From: Burkholderia diffusa
GTDB lineage: Bacteria; Pseudomonadota; Gammaproteobacteria; Burkholderiales; Burkholderiaceae
Assembly (NCBI RefSeq): GCF_001718315.1
Contig: NZ_CP013363.1
Span: 2,232,001 to 2,296,000 of the forward strand
Length of the DNA: 64,000 bases
Direction of reading: 5' to 3'
In this document: piece after piece, positions 8,815 through 17,893 of the stretch
Layout: every line of letters starts with the position of its first letter
How positions within the stretch are numbered: the first letter of the stretch is position 1
Notes under the pieces: generated by a model
Databases searched by the model: none
What the model was told of the DNA's origin: nothing
Seen by the model: the letters and a program-made list of their open reading frames with translations, nothing else
Translations under genes and position numbers: made by a program

Positions 8815-8844
8815 ACATCGATGAAAATCGATGTTTACGTCGAT
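8815..8844. promoter_or_regulatory. Candidate LysR operator (two overlapping inverted repeats)
   Basis: ACATCGAT-GAAA-ATCGATGT (8815-8834) is a perfect 8-4-8 repeat. ATCGA-N8-TCGAT (8827-8844) overlaps it and carries the T-N11-A spacing of LysR sites. The block sits 17 bases upstream of the LysR start codon and 93 bases upstream of the divergent guanidinobutyrase, fitting autorepression plus activation. Confidence 0.55.
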
Positions 8845-8936
8845 ATCTTCGCATTCTTCTTTCCGGCCGGACGCGTAAAACTATGCGCCAAGCCGCGTCG
8901 AATGATACGGCACCCCACATCGGAAGAGACAAGCCC

Positions 8937-9893
8937 ATGAACGACCACACCCATTTCCAGCCGCTTGGCGGCAATGAAATGCCGCGCAGCGGCGGCATCG
9001 CGACGATGATGCGCCTGCCGCACGTGACGAGCGCCGCCGGCCTCGACGCGTGTTTCGTCGGCGTGCCGTTCGACCTCGGCACCTCCAACCGCACCGGCGC
9101 ACGCTTCGGCCCGCGCCAGATCCGCACGGAATCCGTGCTGCTGCGCCCGTACAACATGGCCACGCGCGCCGCGCCGTTCGATTCGCTGCAGATCGCCGAC
9201 ATCGGCGACGTCGCGATCAACCCGTACAACCTGCACGACTCCATCGCGCGCATCGAGACCGCATACGACGCGATTCTCGCGCACGACTGCAAGCCGATCA
9301 CGCTCGGCGGCGACCACACGATCGCGCTGCCGATCCTGCGCGCGATCCACCGCAAGCACGGCAAGGTTGCATTGATCCACGTCGATGCACATGCCGACGT
9401 GAACGATACGATGATGGGCGAAAAGATCGCGCACGGCACGCCGTTCCGTCGCGCGGTGGAGGAAGGCCTGCTGCACGGCGACAAGGTCACGCAGATCGGC
9501 CTGCGCGGCACCGGCTACGCCGCCGAGGATTTCGACTGGTGCCGCGAGCAAGGCTTCCGCGTGGTCCAGGCCGAGGAATGCTGGAACAAGTCGCTCGCGC
9601 CGCTGATGGAAGAAGTGCGTGCGCGCATCGGCGACACGCCCGTCTACATCAGCTTCGACATCGACGGCATTGACCCGGCCTACGCACCGGGCACCGGCAC
9701 ACCGGAAATCGCGGGTCTCACGGTGCCGCAGGCGCTCGAGATCATCCGCGGCGCGAAGGGGCTGAACATCGTCGGTTGCGATCTCGTCGAAGTCGCACCG
9801 CCGTACGATCCGTTCGGCACCACGGCCCTGCTCGGCGCGAACCTCGCCTACGAGCTGCTGTGCGTGCTGCCCGGCGTCGCGTACCGCGACTGA
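8937..9893 (+). CDS. gbuA: Guanidinobutyrase/agmatinase (ureohydrolase family)
   Basis: This is a 318-residue di-manganese ureohydrolase that splits urea from a guanidino substrate. Metal ligands are visible in GGDHT (His127), DAHADVND (Asp150, His152, Asp154) and SFDIDGIDP (Asp241, Asp243). Length and segments such as AHGTPFRRAVEEGL look closest to Pseudomonas guanidinobutyrase (product 4-aminobutyrate), but agmatinase (product putrescine) cannot be excluded without comparing the substrate loop. The ATG at 8937 follows GGAAGAGACAAG. An MHS permease follows after 53 bases, and a LysR gene is divergent, so import, hydrolysis and sensing of one compound appear clustered. Confidence 0.88.
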   Translation: MNDHTHFQPLGGNEMPRSGGIATMMRLPHVTSAAGLDACFVGVPFDLGTSNRTGARFGPRQIRTESVLLRPYNMATRAAPFDSLQIADIGDVAINPYNLHDSIARIETAYDAILAHDCKPITLGGDHTIALPILRAIHRKHGKVALIHVDAHADVNDTMMGEKIAHGTPFRRAVEEGLLHGDKVTQIGLRGTGYAAEDFDWCREQGFRVVQAEECWNKSLAPLMEEVRARIGDTPVYISFDIDGIDPAYAPGTGTPEIAGLTVPQALEIIRGAKGLNIVGCDLVEVAPPYDPFGTTALLGANLAYELLCVLPGVAYRD

Positions 9894-9946
9894 TCCCGGC
9901 ACCCGACCTATTCCAAATCAGAGGATTCCAGAGGAGCACATAACAG

Positions 9947-11272
9947 ATGGGGACTGCCATCAAGCAACCGAAGCGGGCGGCGCTCGCTTCGTTCGTCGGC
10001 ACCACGATCGAGTGGTACGACTTCTATAGCTACGCGACCGCCGCCGCCATCGTGTTCGGGCCGCTGTTCTTTCCCGGCGAAAGCCGTTTCGTCAGCCTGC
10101 TGGCGTCGTTCGGCTCGTTCGCGGTCGGTTTCTTCGCGCGGCCGCTCGGCGGCGTGATGTTCGGCTATCTCGGCGACCGCTTCGGCCGTAAACGCTCGCT
10201 GCTCGCGACGCTGATGCTGATGGCCGTGTCGACCGTCGCGATCGGCCTGCTGCCGACCCATGCGCAAGCCGGCGTGATCGCACCGATCCTGCTGGTCCTG
10301 ATGCGTGTGCTGCAAGGCATCGCGGTCGGCGGCGAATGGGGCGGCGCGGTGCTGCTCGCCGGCGAGCATGCGCCCGAAGGCAAGCGCACGTTCTTCGCGT
10401 CGTTCGCGCAGCTCGGCAGCGCGAGCGGCCTGATCCTGTCGATGCTCGCGTTCGGCGCGATCAGCACGCTGTCGAAGGACGACATGATGAGCTGGGGCTG
10501 GCGCGTGCCGTTCCTCGCGAGCGCCGTGCTGCTGGCGGTCGGCTTCGTGATCCGCGCGAGCGTGTCCGAGTCGCCCGAGTTCGAGGAGGTCAGGAAAAGC
10601 GGCAACACCGCGCAGAACCCGGTGCGCGAGGCGCTCAAGTACTGGCCGCTGCTGCTGCTCGCGATCGGCGCGAACGTGTACGGTATCGCCGGCGTGTATT
10701 TCAGCAACATCTTCATGATCAGCTACGCGACGCAGTTCCTGTCGCTCGACCGGTCGATGGTGCTGCATTGCATGACGATCGTCGCCGTGCTGCAGTTCGT
10801 CGTGCAGCTCGCCGCCGCGTTCATCGCGCAGCGCTTCGGCACGACGCGCGTGCTGCTGATCACCGGCGCCTGGGCCGCGGTCGTACCGTTTGTGATGCTG
10901 CCGCTCGTACATATGGGCACGCCGTTGTCGATCACGGTCGGCGTCGGCCTCGCGACGCTCGCGGAATCGGGCTACTACTCGGTGGTCGCGGGCTTCGTCA
11001 GCGGCATCTTCATCGCGCGCATCCGCTACACGGCAATCTCGATCGCGTACCAGGTGTGCGGTGCGATTGCCGGCGGCCTCACGCCGCTCGTCGCAACGCT
11101 GATCGCACAGAACACCGCGCCGCAATGGTGGCCGCTCGCGATCCAGTACACGAGCGCCGCCGTGCTGTCGTCGGTATGCGTGTGGCTGATCTCGCGCCGC
11201 GTCAGCATCGACGATGCCGGCGCGCCCGGCAAGGCGGACGAACCGCTGCCGCGCGGCGCACGCACCGCGTAA
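9947..11272 (+). CDS. MFS transporter, MHS (metabolite:H+ symporter) family
   Basis: This is a 441-residue proton symporter with 12 predicted membrane helices. Family hallmarks are the opening FVGTTIEWYDFYSYATAAA, the loop 2-3 motif GYLGDRFGRKRSL and the helix 4-5 segment RVLQGIAVGGEWGGAVLLAGEHAP. GAGGAG sits 11-16 bases before the ATG. The gene follows the guanidinobutyrase gene by 53 bases, so the likely cargo is 4-guanidinobutyrate or a similar guanidino/amino acid; that is inferred from context. A stem-loop just after the stop closes the unit. Confidence 0.92.
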   Translation: MGTAIKQPKRAALASFVGTTIEWYDFYSYATAAAIVFGPLFFPGESRFVSLLASFGSFAVGFFARPLGGVMFGYLGDRFGRKRSLLATLMLMAVSTVAIGLLPTHAQAGVIAPILLVLMRVLQGIAVGGEWGGAVLLAGEHAPEGKRTFFASFAQLGSASGLILSMLAFGAISTLSKDDMMSWGWRVPFLASAVLLAVGFVIRASVSESPEFEEVRKSGNTAQNPVREALKYWPLLLLAIGANVYGIAGVYFSNIFMISYATQFLSLDRSMVLHCMTIVAVLQFVVQLAAAFIAQRFGTTRVLLITGAWAAVVPFVMLPLVHMGTPLSITVGVGLATLAESGYYSVVAGFVSGIFIARIRYTAISIAYQVCGAIAGGLTPLVATLIAQNTAPQWWPLAIQYTSAAVLSSVCVWLISRRVSIDDAGAPGKADEPLPRGARTA

Positions 11273-11280
11273 CCTCGCGC

Positions 11281-11308
11281 AACGGGCAGGCGACATCGCC
11301 TGCCCGTT
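11281..11308 (+). terminator. Terminator-like stem-loop after the MHS transporter
   Basis: A GC-rich hairpin (AACGGGCAGGCG / CGCCTGCCCGTT, 4-base loop) begins 8 bases after the stop codon. It is followed by only a short T-rich stretch. It lies between convergent genes and may serve both. Confidence 0.6.
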
Positions 11309-11433
11309 TGCATTGCGCGTACCGCGGTACGCCGCAACGTTCCCACCTCCCCGAACAAGCGTGCCGCACATGCGAGCCGCTTGTTCTGCCGCCCGAACGT
11401 CGATCGCGACGGCAGGCGCGCGGCGTTCGTGCG

Positions 11434-13725
11434 TTATCGCGCCTGGCTGCGCAGCGTCTTCGCGGCGGCGACCATGTTCGCCAGCGCCGGAATCACTTCC
11501 ACCCACTGGCGGGTCTTCAGCCCGCAGTCCGGGTTGACCCACAGGCGCTCCGCCGGAATCCGCTCGGCCGCCTTCTTCATCAGGCCGACGATGTGATCCT
11601 GCGTCGGGATGTTCGGCGAGTGGATGTCGTACACGCCCGGCCCGATCTCGTTCGGATACCTGAAGCTGTCGAACGCGTCGAGCAGCTCCATGTCCGAGCG
11701 CGACGTCTCGATCGTGATCACGTCCGCGTCCATGTCGGCGATCGACGCGATGATGTCGTTGAACTCCGAATAGCACATGTGCGTATGGATCTGCGTATCG
11801 TCCTGCACGCCGTTCGCGGTGATGCGGAACGATTCGACCGCCCACTTCAGGTACTCGCCCCATTGCGAGCGGCGCAGCGGCAGCCCTTCGCGCAGCGCGG
11901 CCTCGTCGATCTGGATCACGCGCACGCCGGCCTTCTCGAGCTCGAGCACTTCGTCACGGATCGCGAGCGCGAGCTGGTAGCACGACACCGAACGCGGCTG
12001 GTCGTCGCGCACGAACGACCAGTTCAGGATCGTCACCGGCCCGGTCAGCATGCCCTTCATCGGCTTGTTCGTCAGCGACTGCGCGTACGCGATCCATTCG
12101 ACCGTCATCGCCTTCGGGCGGCTGATGTCGCCGAACAGGATCGGCGGCTTCACGCAGCGCGAACCGTACGACTGCACCCAGCCGAACTGGCTGAATGCGT
12201 AGCCGTCGAGCTGCTCGCCGAAGTATTCGACCATGTCGTTGCGTTCGGCTTCGCCGTGCACGAGTACATCGAGTTCGAGCAATTCCTGCTCGCGCACGCT
12301 GCGCTCGATTTCTGCCTGCATCGCCTTGCGGTAGCCGGCTTCATCCAGCGCGCCAGCCTTGAATTGGCTGCGCGCGACGCGAATCTCGGCGGTCTGCGGA
12401 AACGAGCCGATCGTCGTCGGGAACGCCGGCAGGTTCAGGCGCGCCGACTGTTTCGGCGCGCGCTGCGTGTACGGGCTCGCGCGGTTGCCGAGTCGCGCGT
12501 CGATGCGTGCGATCGCTGCCTTTACCGCCGGGTTGTGCACGCGCGGCGAGCGACGGCGCGCTTCGATCGCGGAAGCGTTCGCGGCGAGCGCGTCGGCCAC
12601 CTTGTCGCGGCCTTCGTTCAGCGCCGTCGCGAGCACTTTCAGTTCGTCGAGTTTCTGCAGCGCGAATGCGAGCCACGCACGGATCTCCGCGTCGAGCTTC
12701 TCCTCGCTCGCGAGATCGACCGGCACGTGCAGCAACGAGCACGACGGTGCGAGCCAAAGGCGGTCGCCCAGTTGCATCGCGAGCGGTTCGAGCCAGTCGA
12801 GCGTCGCGTTCAGGTCCGTCTTCCAGATGTTGCGGCCGTTGATCGCGCCCACCGACAGCACACGGTCGGACGACAGTTCGCGCACGAGTGTGTCGATTTC
12901 GTCGCGGGCATGGATCGCATCGACATGCAGGCCGTCGACCGGCAGCGAGGCCGCGAGTGTGAGGTTTTCCTTGAGGTCACCGAAGTACGTCGCGAGCAGC
13001 AGCTTGATGCGGCGCGTCTCGAGCGCGTCGTACGCGGTGCGCAGCGCCACGCGCCATTCGGCGTCGAGCTCGGTGACGAGGATCGGCTCGTCGATCTGCA
13101 CCCATTCGACACCCTGCGCGGTCAGCGTGTCGAGCAGCGCGCCATATACCGGCAGCAGCTTCGGCAGCAGCGCGAGGCGATCGGAATCGTCCTTCGCCTT
13201 GCCGAGCCACAGATACGTGACGGGGCCCAGAATCACCGGCTTCGCGGCGACGCCCTGCGCCTGCGCTTCCGCCAGTTGCTGGAGCAGGCGCGACGGATCG
13301 AGCGAGAAGTTCGTGTCCGCGTGGAACTCCGGTACGATGTAGTGATAGTTCGTGTCGAACCACTTCGTCATTTCACCGGCCGCGACACCGCCGCAGCATG
13401 CCGCGTGTTCTTCCGCCGACTGCGCCGAACGGCCGCGCGCGACGCGAAAATAGTTGTCGAGCGCATCGCCGTGGAAGTCCTGCACGCGCTTCGGCAGGTT
13501 GCCGAGCGTGAAGCTCATGTCGAGGACTTGATCGTAGAACGCGAAATCGCCGATCGGCGCGAGATCGAGATCGCGTTGATCATTCCAGTGCCGCCGACGG
13601 AGTTCGGCGCCGAGCGCCTTCAGTTCGTCGCGCGACGATTCACCCTTCCAGTAGCGCTCGAGACCGAACTTGAGTTCGCGCTTCGCGCCGATGCGCGGAA
13701 AACCGAGGTTGTGTGTCGTTACCAT
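11434..13725 (-). CDS. metE: Cobalamin-independent methionine synthase
   Basis: The enzyme transfers a methyl group from methyltetrahydropteroyl-tri-glutamate to homocysteine, making methionine without vitamin B12. The 763-residue length is normal. The N-terminal barrel starts [16 protein letters not shown]. The C-terminal barrel carries the zinc site: His and Cys in HTHMCYSEF and a late Cys in NPDCGLKTR (about residue 734). The gene is divergent from metR, with 128 bases between them filled by MetR-type palindromes, so MetR with homocysteine as co-effector very likely activates it. No cobalamin riboswitch fits in that short leader. Confidence 0.97.
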   Translation of the reverse strand: MVTTHNLGFPRIGAKRELKFGLERYWKGESSRDELKALGAELRRRHWNDQRDLDLAPIGDFAFYDQVLDMSFTLGNLPKRVQDFHGDALDNYFRVARGRSAQSAEEHAACCGGVAAGEMTKWFDTNYHYIVPEFHADTNFSLDPSRLLQQLAEAQAQGVAAKPVILGPVTYLWLGKAKDDSDRLALLPKLLPVYGALLDTLTAQGVEWVQIDEPILVTELDAEWRVALRTAYDALETRRIKLLLATYFGDLKENLTLAASLPVDGLHVDAIHARDEIDTLVRELSSDRVLSVGAINGRNIWKTDLNATLDWLEPLAMQLGDRLWLAPSCSLLHVPVDLASEEKLDAEIRAWLAFALQKLDELKVLATALNEGRDKVADALAANASAIEARRRSPRVHNPAVKAAIARIDARLGNRASPYTQRAPKQSARLNLPAFPTTIGSFPQTAEIRVARSQFKAGALDEAGYRKAMQAEIERSVREQELLELDVLVHGEAERNDMVEYFGEQLDGYAFSQFGWVQSYGSRCVKPPILFGDISRPKAMTVEWIAYAQSLTNKPMKGMLTGPVTILNWSFVRDDQPRSVSCYQLALAIRDEVLELEKAGVRVIQIDEAALREGLPLRRSQWGEYLKWAVESFRITANGVQDDTQIHTHMCYSEFNDIIASIADMDADVITIETSRSDMELLDAFDSFRYPNEIGPGVYDIHSPNIPTQDHIVGLMKKAAERIPAERLWVNPDCGLKTRQWVEVIPALANMVAAAKTLRSQAR

Positions 13726-13773
13726 GAAGCTGCCATCCAGAAGAAATTGAAGATTCCGGCAGTCATCATAGGG

Positions 13774-13846
13774 ATTTCATCCCATGAAATAAAATGGCAT
13801 TATTTCATTCATCCATTAAACCTGTTCATGTATCTGTTGGATGAAC
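13774..13846. promoter_or_regulatory. metE-metR control region: three MetR-type inverted repeats
   Basis: Known MetR sites have the form TGAA-N5-TTCA. Here ATTTCAT-CCC-ATGAAAT (13774-13790), ATGAAATAA-N7-TTATTTCAT (13784-13808, sharing an arm with the first) and GTTCAT-N11-ATGAAC (13824-13846) stack in the gap between the divergent genes. The last ends 7 bases before the metR ATG, which suggests autoregulation. Confidence 0.75.
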
Positions 13847-13853
13847 GATCTCC

Positions 13854-14762
13854 ATGCTGGAACGATTCCATCTCGTCGTGATCCGCGAAGTCGAGCGCCA
13901 GGGTTCGCTGACCGGTGCCGCCAATGCGCTGCATCTCACGCAATCGGCGCTCAGCCATACTGTCCGAAAAATCGAGCAGCAGCTCGGCACGCCGATCTGG
14001 GACCGGGAAGGACGCGGCCTGCGGCTCACGCAGGGCGGGCAGTATCTGCTGAAACTGGCGAACCGGCTGCTGCCGCAGTTCGAACTCGCCGAGGAGCGGA
14101 TGAAGCAGTACGCGAAGGGCGAGCGCGGCACGCTGCGCATCGGGATGGAGTGCCATCCGTGCTACCAGTGGCTGCTGAAGGTCGTGTCGCCGTATCTGGC
14201 ACGTTGGCCGGACGTCGACGTGGACGTGAAGCAGCGCTTCCAGTTCGGCGGCATCGGCGCGCTGTTCGGCCATGACATCGACGTGCTCGTGACGCCCGAC
14301 CCGCTGAACAAGCCGGGGCTGCGCTTCGATCCCGTGTTCGATTACGAGCAGGTACTGGTGGTCGCGGATGCGCATCGGTTCGCGAACGCCGACTACGTGA
14401 CACCCGAGCAACTGACCGACGAGGTGCTGATCACCTACCCGGTCGAGACCGACCGGCTCGACATCTACAACCAGTTCCTGACGCCGGCCGGCATCGTGCC
14501 GCGGCGCCACAAGTCGATCGAGACGACCGACATCATGCTGCAGATGGTGGCGAGCGGGCGCGGCGTGGCCGCGTTGCCGAGGTGGCTTGCCGATGAATAC
14601 GCGGACCGGATACCGGTTGTGCCGGTCAAGCTCGGCAAGAAGGGCATCGCGAAACAGATCTTCCTCGGCATCCGCGACGCGGATGCATCGATCGACTATC
14701 TGGCCGCATTCGTCGCGCTCGCGCACGAATCGACGTGGAGCGCGCCGCGCATGCTGCGCTAG
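13854..14762 (+). CDS. metR: MetR, LysR-type activator of methionine genes
   Basis: This is a 302-residue LysR regulator. It has an N-terminal helix-turn-helix (residues ~5-62, with GSLTGAANALHLTQSALSH as the core) and an effector domain containing the MetR-like stretch RIGMECHPCYQWLLKVV at ~92-108. Its identity rests on that segment and on divergence from metE. MetR is known to bind homocysteine and activate metE. Three inverted repeats with TGAA/TTCA half-sites lie in the shared promoter region. Confidence 0.94.
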   Translation: MLERFHLVVIREVERQGSLTGAANALHLTQSALSHTVRKIEQQLGTPIWDREGRGLRLTQGGQYLLKLANRLLPQFELAEERMKQYAKGERGTLRIGMECHPCYQWLLKVVSPYLARWPDVDVDVKQRFQFGGIGALFGHDIDVLVTPDPLNKPGLRFDPVFDYEQVLVVADAHRFANADYVTPEQLTDEVLITYPVETDRLDIYNQFLTPAGIVPRRHKSIETTDIMLQMVASGRGVAALPRWLADEYADRIPVVPVKLGKKGIAKQIFLGIRDADASIDYLAAFVALAHESTWSAPRMLR

Positions 14763-14921
14763 TCGCGCTCGCACGCCACGCACTTCTGGCGGTCCGCATG
14801 TCGGTGCGCAGGCTGGTTGTTCACTATTTGGACGACAACACGAGCCTTGCACGACATATTGCGTCACGGCGTTGCGGCACTTCCTCTTACACATCCGTAA
14901 GACCATGATTCGCCATCCGTA

Positions 14922-14956
14922 CTGTCATCAAACTGACTGCTAGCGAAAGCTAGGAT
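14922..14956 (+). promoter_or_regulatory. PHO box promoter of the phosphate transporter gene
   Basis: CTGTCATCAAACTGACTG (14922-14939) matches the PhoB consensus of two CTGTCAT-like 7-mers 11 bases apart. A TAGGAT hexamer at 14951-14956 sits where the -10 of a PhoB-dependent promoter belongs, 11 bases after the second half-site. No -35 of the normal kind is needed at such promoters. The start codon is 30 bases downstream. Confidence 0.75.
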
Positions 14957-14985
14957 CGGAAACGGTTCCCTTACGAGATGCCGTC

Positions 14986-16578
14986 ATGAATCAACCTGCT
15001 TCGTCCGCACCGAACAATTCGGGTTCCGTCGAACGCACCAGGCAGGTCGGCTATGCCGTGTTCCTGCTGGTGCTCGCGTTCGGCGCCGGCTATATCGCCA
15101 CGCACCTGATTGCCGATCTGTCGCCGGTCCGCGAAGGGTCGCTGTTCCCGTACCTGATGCTCGGCGCCGCGCTGCTGATCGCGCTCGGCTTCGAATTCGT
15201 CAACGGCTTCCACGACACCGCGAACGCGGTGGCCACCGTGATCTATACCCACTCGCTGACGCCCAACGTCGCGGTGATCTGGTCCGGCATGTGGAACTTC
15301 CTCGGCGTGATGGTCTCGAGCGGCGCCGTCGCATTCGGCATCCTGCAGTTGCTGCCGGTCGAGCTGATCCTGCAGGTCGGTAGCGGCGCGGGTTTCGCGA
15401 TGGTGTTCGCGCTGCTGATCGCCGCGATCATGTGGAACCTCGCGACCTGGTATTTCGGGTTGCCGTCGTCGAGCTCGCATACGCTGATCGGATCGATCAT
15501 CGGCGTCGGCCTGATGAATCAGTTGATGCACGGGCCCACCGGCACGAGCGGCGTCGACTGGGGCCAGGCGCTCGGCGTCGGCAAGTCGCTGCTGTTCTCG
15601 CCGATCGTCGGCTTCCTGTGCGCCGCACTGCTGCTGCTCGTGCTGAAAGCACTCGTGCGGATTCCTGATCTGTACCAGGAGCCGCCGAAGGATCAGCCGC
15701 CGCCGTTCTGGATTCGCTGCCTGTTGATCGTGACCTGCACGGGTGTGTCGTTCGCACACGGATCGAATGACGGGCAAAAAGGGATGGGCCTCATCATGCT
15801 GATCCTGATCGGCACGGTGCCGACCGCGTATGCGCTGAACAAGGCCGTCACGCCGGCCGAAACGCAGACCTTCGTCGCCGTCGCGAACCAGGCTGCCGCG
15901 ACATTCGGGAAGTACACGAACGGCGTCGCGCCGTCCGCGAACCCGCGCGCCGACGTCGAACACTACGTGCAGCATCGTGAACTGACGCCCGCCGTGCTGC
16001 CTGCCGTGCAACAGCTGTCCACGTCGCTCGCGACCGCGGTCGGCGCGTCGGGGTCGATGGCGGCGGTGCCGCAACGCGACGTCGACAACGTGCGCAACAC
16101 GATGTATCTGGTGTCCGAGGCGATTCGCCTGATCGAGAAATCGGGCAAGCCCGCGTTCGCCGCCGACGACAAGCTCGCGATCGACAACTATCGCAAGCAA
16201 CTCGACCACGCGACGAAGTTCATTCCGACGTGGGTGAAGGTCGCCGTCGCGATCGCACTGGGCCTCGGCACGATGGTCGGCTGGAAGCGAATTGTCGTAA
16301 CCGTTGGCGAGAAGATCGGGAAGCAGCATTTGACGTATGGGCAGGGTGCGTCCGCCGAACTCGTCGCGATGCTGACGATCGGTGCAGCCGACGCATACGG
16401 GCTGCCCGTGTCGACGACGCACGTGCTGTCGTCGGGCGTCGCGGGCACGATGGCCGCGAATGGATCGGGGTTGCAGTGGAGCACGGTGCGCAGCCTCGTG
16501 CTCGCGTGGGTGCTGACGCTGCCCGCGTCGATCGTGCTGGCAGGCGGGCTCTACTGGTTGTTCCGGTCGGTGGCTTGA
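14986..16578 (+). CDS. PiT-family inorganic phosphate transporter
   Basis: This is a 530-residue inner-membrane metal-phosphate:H+ symporter. Both PiT signature repeats are present: FEFVNGFHDTANAVATVIYT at about residue 70 and FAHGSNDGQKGMGL at about 258. GLPSSSSHTLIG and GLPVSTTHVLSSG mark the paired half-sites. A long loop at ~285-410 separates the halves and is mostly soluble and Ala/Gln-rich, larger than in E. coli PitA. A PHO box just upstream suggests phosphate-starvation control, unusual for Pit proteins, which are constitutive in E. coli. No PhoU-like gene is adjacent. Confidence 0.95.
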   Translation: MNQPASSAPNNSGSVERTRQVGYAVFLLVLAFGAGYIATHLIADLSPVREGSLFPYLMLGAALLIALGFEFVNGFHDTANAVATVIYTHSLTPNVAVIWSGMWNFLGVMVSSGAVAFGILQLLPVELILQVGSGAGFAMVFALLIAAIMWNLATWYFGLPSSSSHTLIGSIIGVGLMNQLMHGPTGTSGVDWGQALGVGKSLLFSPIVGFLCAALLLLVLKALVRIPDLYQEPPKDQPPPFWIRCLLIVTCTGVSFAHGSNDGQKGMGLIMLILIGTVPTAYALNKAVTPAETQTFVAVANQAAATFGKYTNGVAPSANPRADVEHYVQHRELTPAVLPAVQQLSTSLATAVGASGSMAAVPQRDVDNVRNTMYLVSEAIRLIEKSGKPAFAADDKLAIDNYRKQLDHATKFIPTWVKVAVAIALGLGTMVGWKRIVVTVGEKIGKQHLTYGQGASAELVAMLTIGAADAYGLPVSTTHVLSSGVAGTMAANGSGLQWSTVRSLVLAWVLTLPASIVLAGGLYWLFRSVA

Positions 16579-16895
16579 TCGGGTAGACGGCAGGCGGCCA
16601 GTGAGGGCCGCCTGCCGTGGAAGGTTTCGCCGCCGTTTGTCCGTTCCCCATTCCTCCGCCTCTCCGCTTCCCCGCTTCCCCGCTCCGACATGTCTCGGCA
16701 TCGGATGTGGCCGTGCCACGCCCTTCCCTTTTCCGCCTTTGCGGATTGGAGCGCAAGATATGGAGCGCGCCGGCACATGGACGCCGCTAGACTGGGTTCA
16801 TCAACTTTCATCGTGGCTTCAACCGTGCGCGCGACGCTTGCAAGTGTTTCGCTCGACCGTACGGTGCCACACCGCTGACGAACCGAGGTACGCCC
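16579..16895. other. Intergenic region (317 bases) with one stem-loop
   Basis: The only clear structure is a 13-bp perfect stem at 16587-16618 (ACGGCAGGCGGCC / GGCCGCCTGCCGT), directly after the phosphate transporter stop. It is probably its transcript end, although no T-tract follows. The remainder contains a pyrimidine-rich stretch (about 16630-16690) and the promoter region of the next gene. I see no coding sequence. Confidence 0.6.
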
Positions 16896-17639
16896 GTGAA
16901 TATCGCCAATCTGCAACCTGTCGTCGAATCGACGGACATCGTGCAACGCGTCGACGCAATCGACTGGCCGACCGTCGATGTCGACCTCGATCGCTACGGA
17001 TGTGCGCGAGTACCGGGCCTGCTTTCCACAAGCGAGTGCGATGCGCTCGCCTCGCTCTATCCACGGGATGCGCTCTATCGTTCACGCGTCGTGATGGGAC
17101 GGCACGGATTCGGGCGCGGCGAATACAAGTACTTCGCGTACCCGCTGCCTGCGATCATCGCCAAGCTGCGCGCGACGCTCTACCCGCATCTCGCCCCGAT
17201 CGCGAATCGCTGGAACCAGGCACTCGGGATCGACATCCGCTATCCGAAAGAACACCGTACATTCCTCGATCGCTGCCACGCGGCGGGACAGACACGACCC
17301 ACGCCGCTGATCCTGCAATACGGTCCCGACGACTACAACTGTCTGCATCAGGACCTGTACGGCGAGCATATCTTTCCGATTCAGATCGCGATCCTGCTGT
17401 CCGCACCCGGGCGGGATTTCACGGGCGGCGAGTTCGTGCTGACGGAACAGCGGCCACGCATGCAGTCACGCGCGGAAGTGGTGCCGCTGACGCAAGGCGA
17501 CGCGGTAATGTTCGCCGTTCACGGCAGGCCCGTACAGGGAACGCGCGGCGTCTACCGCGTCAACTTGCGCCATGGCGTGAGTAGAATCCGAAGCGGTCAC
17601 CGCCACACGATCGGCATCATCTTCCATGACGCGCAGTGA
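16896..17639 (+). CDS. 2-oxoglutarate/Fe(II)-dependent oxygenase
   Basis: This 247-residue cupin-fold oxygenase uses 2-oxoglutarate, O2 and Fe(II) to hydroxylate an unknown substrate. The iron site is HQD (His151, Asp153) plus a distal His226. Arg236, ten residues later, is placed to bind the 2-oxoglutarate carboxylate. Other family features are LILQYGPDDYNCLHQD, FTGGEFVLTEQRPR and the C-terminal IGIIFHDA. The ATG at 16896 follows a purine-rich stretch but no strong Shine-Dalgarno sequence. The gene stands alone, so context gives no substrate. It is not obviously AlkB-like (no DNA-repair signature) nor PiuC-like. Confidence 0.85.
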   Translation: MNIANLQPVVESTDIVQRVDAIDWPTVDVDLDRYGCARVPGLLSTSECDALASLYPRDALYRSRVVMGRHGFGRGEYKYFAYPLPAIIAKLRATLYPHLAPIANRWNQALGIDIRYPKEHRTFLDRCHAAGQTRPTPLILQYGPDDYNCLHQDLYGEHIFPIQIAILLSAPGRDFTGGEFVLTEQRPRMQSRAEVVPLTQGDAVMFAVHGRPVQGTRGVYRVNLRHGVSRIRSGHRHTIGIIFHDAQ

Positions 17640-17893
17640 CGGGCTGCGGCGTGCAACGCGATGTTGCCGCACGATTCGCCATGCGGATAAGTTCGTGCAA
17701 CAAACACTGCGCATCGTTGCGCGAGGATCGTTGTGTGGAGCCGCCGCCGCACGGTTTGCATGTCACAGGAGGTAACGGACGACGGGCGCACTGCCCTTCA
17801 GACGATCGTCGCCATGACGGATCGACGTTTCGGGTGAGCGAGAAAAACTGAAGCCTTCACCCGTCGCGACGCCGATGCAATGAGAAATCCGGC

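Noticed and set aside
9908-11863. 651-codon open frame on the minus strand opposite the MHS transporter
   Set aside because: Its composition (Arg/Asp/His/Ala) is typical of antisense shadows in high-GC DNA, and the plus-strand transporter is well supported.
13726-13773. Cobalamin or SAM riboswitch upstream of metE
   Set aside because: The metE-metR gap is only 128 bases and is filled by MetR-type palindromes; no riboswitch core is visible.
10336-13881. Very long open frame on the plus strand spanning the MHS transporter end and all of metE
   Set aside because: It is an antisense and out-of-frame shadow produced by high GC. The Arg/Ala/Val/His-rich product resembles no protein, while metE on the minus strand is certain.
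17636-17851. Possible 71-aa gene after the 2-oxoglutarate oxygenase, with several Cys and His
   Set aside because: It starts inside the end of the oxygenase gene, has no ribosome-binding site and no recognisable pattern. I treat the region as intergenic.
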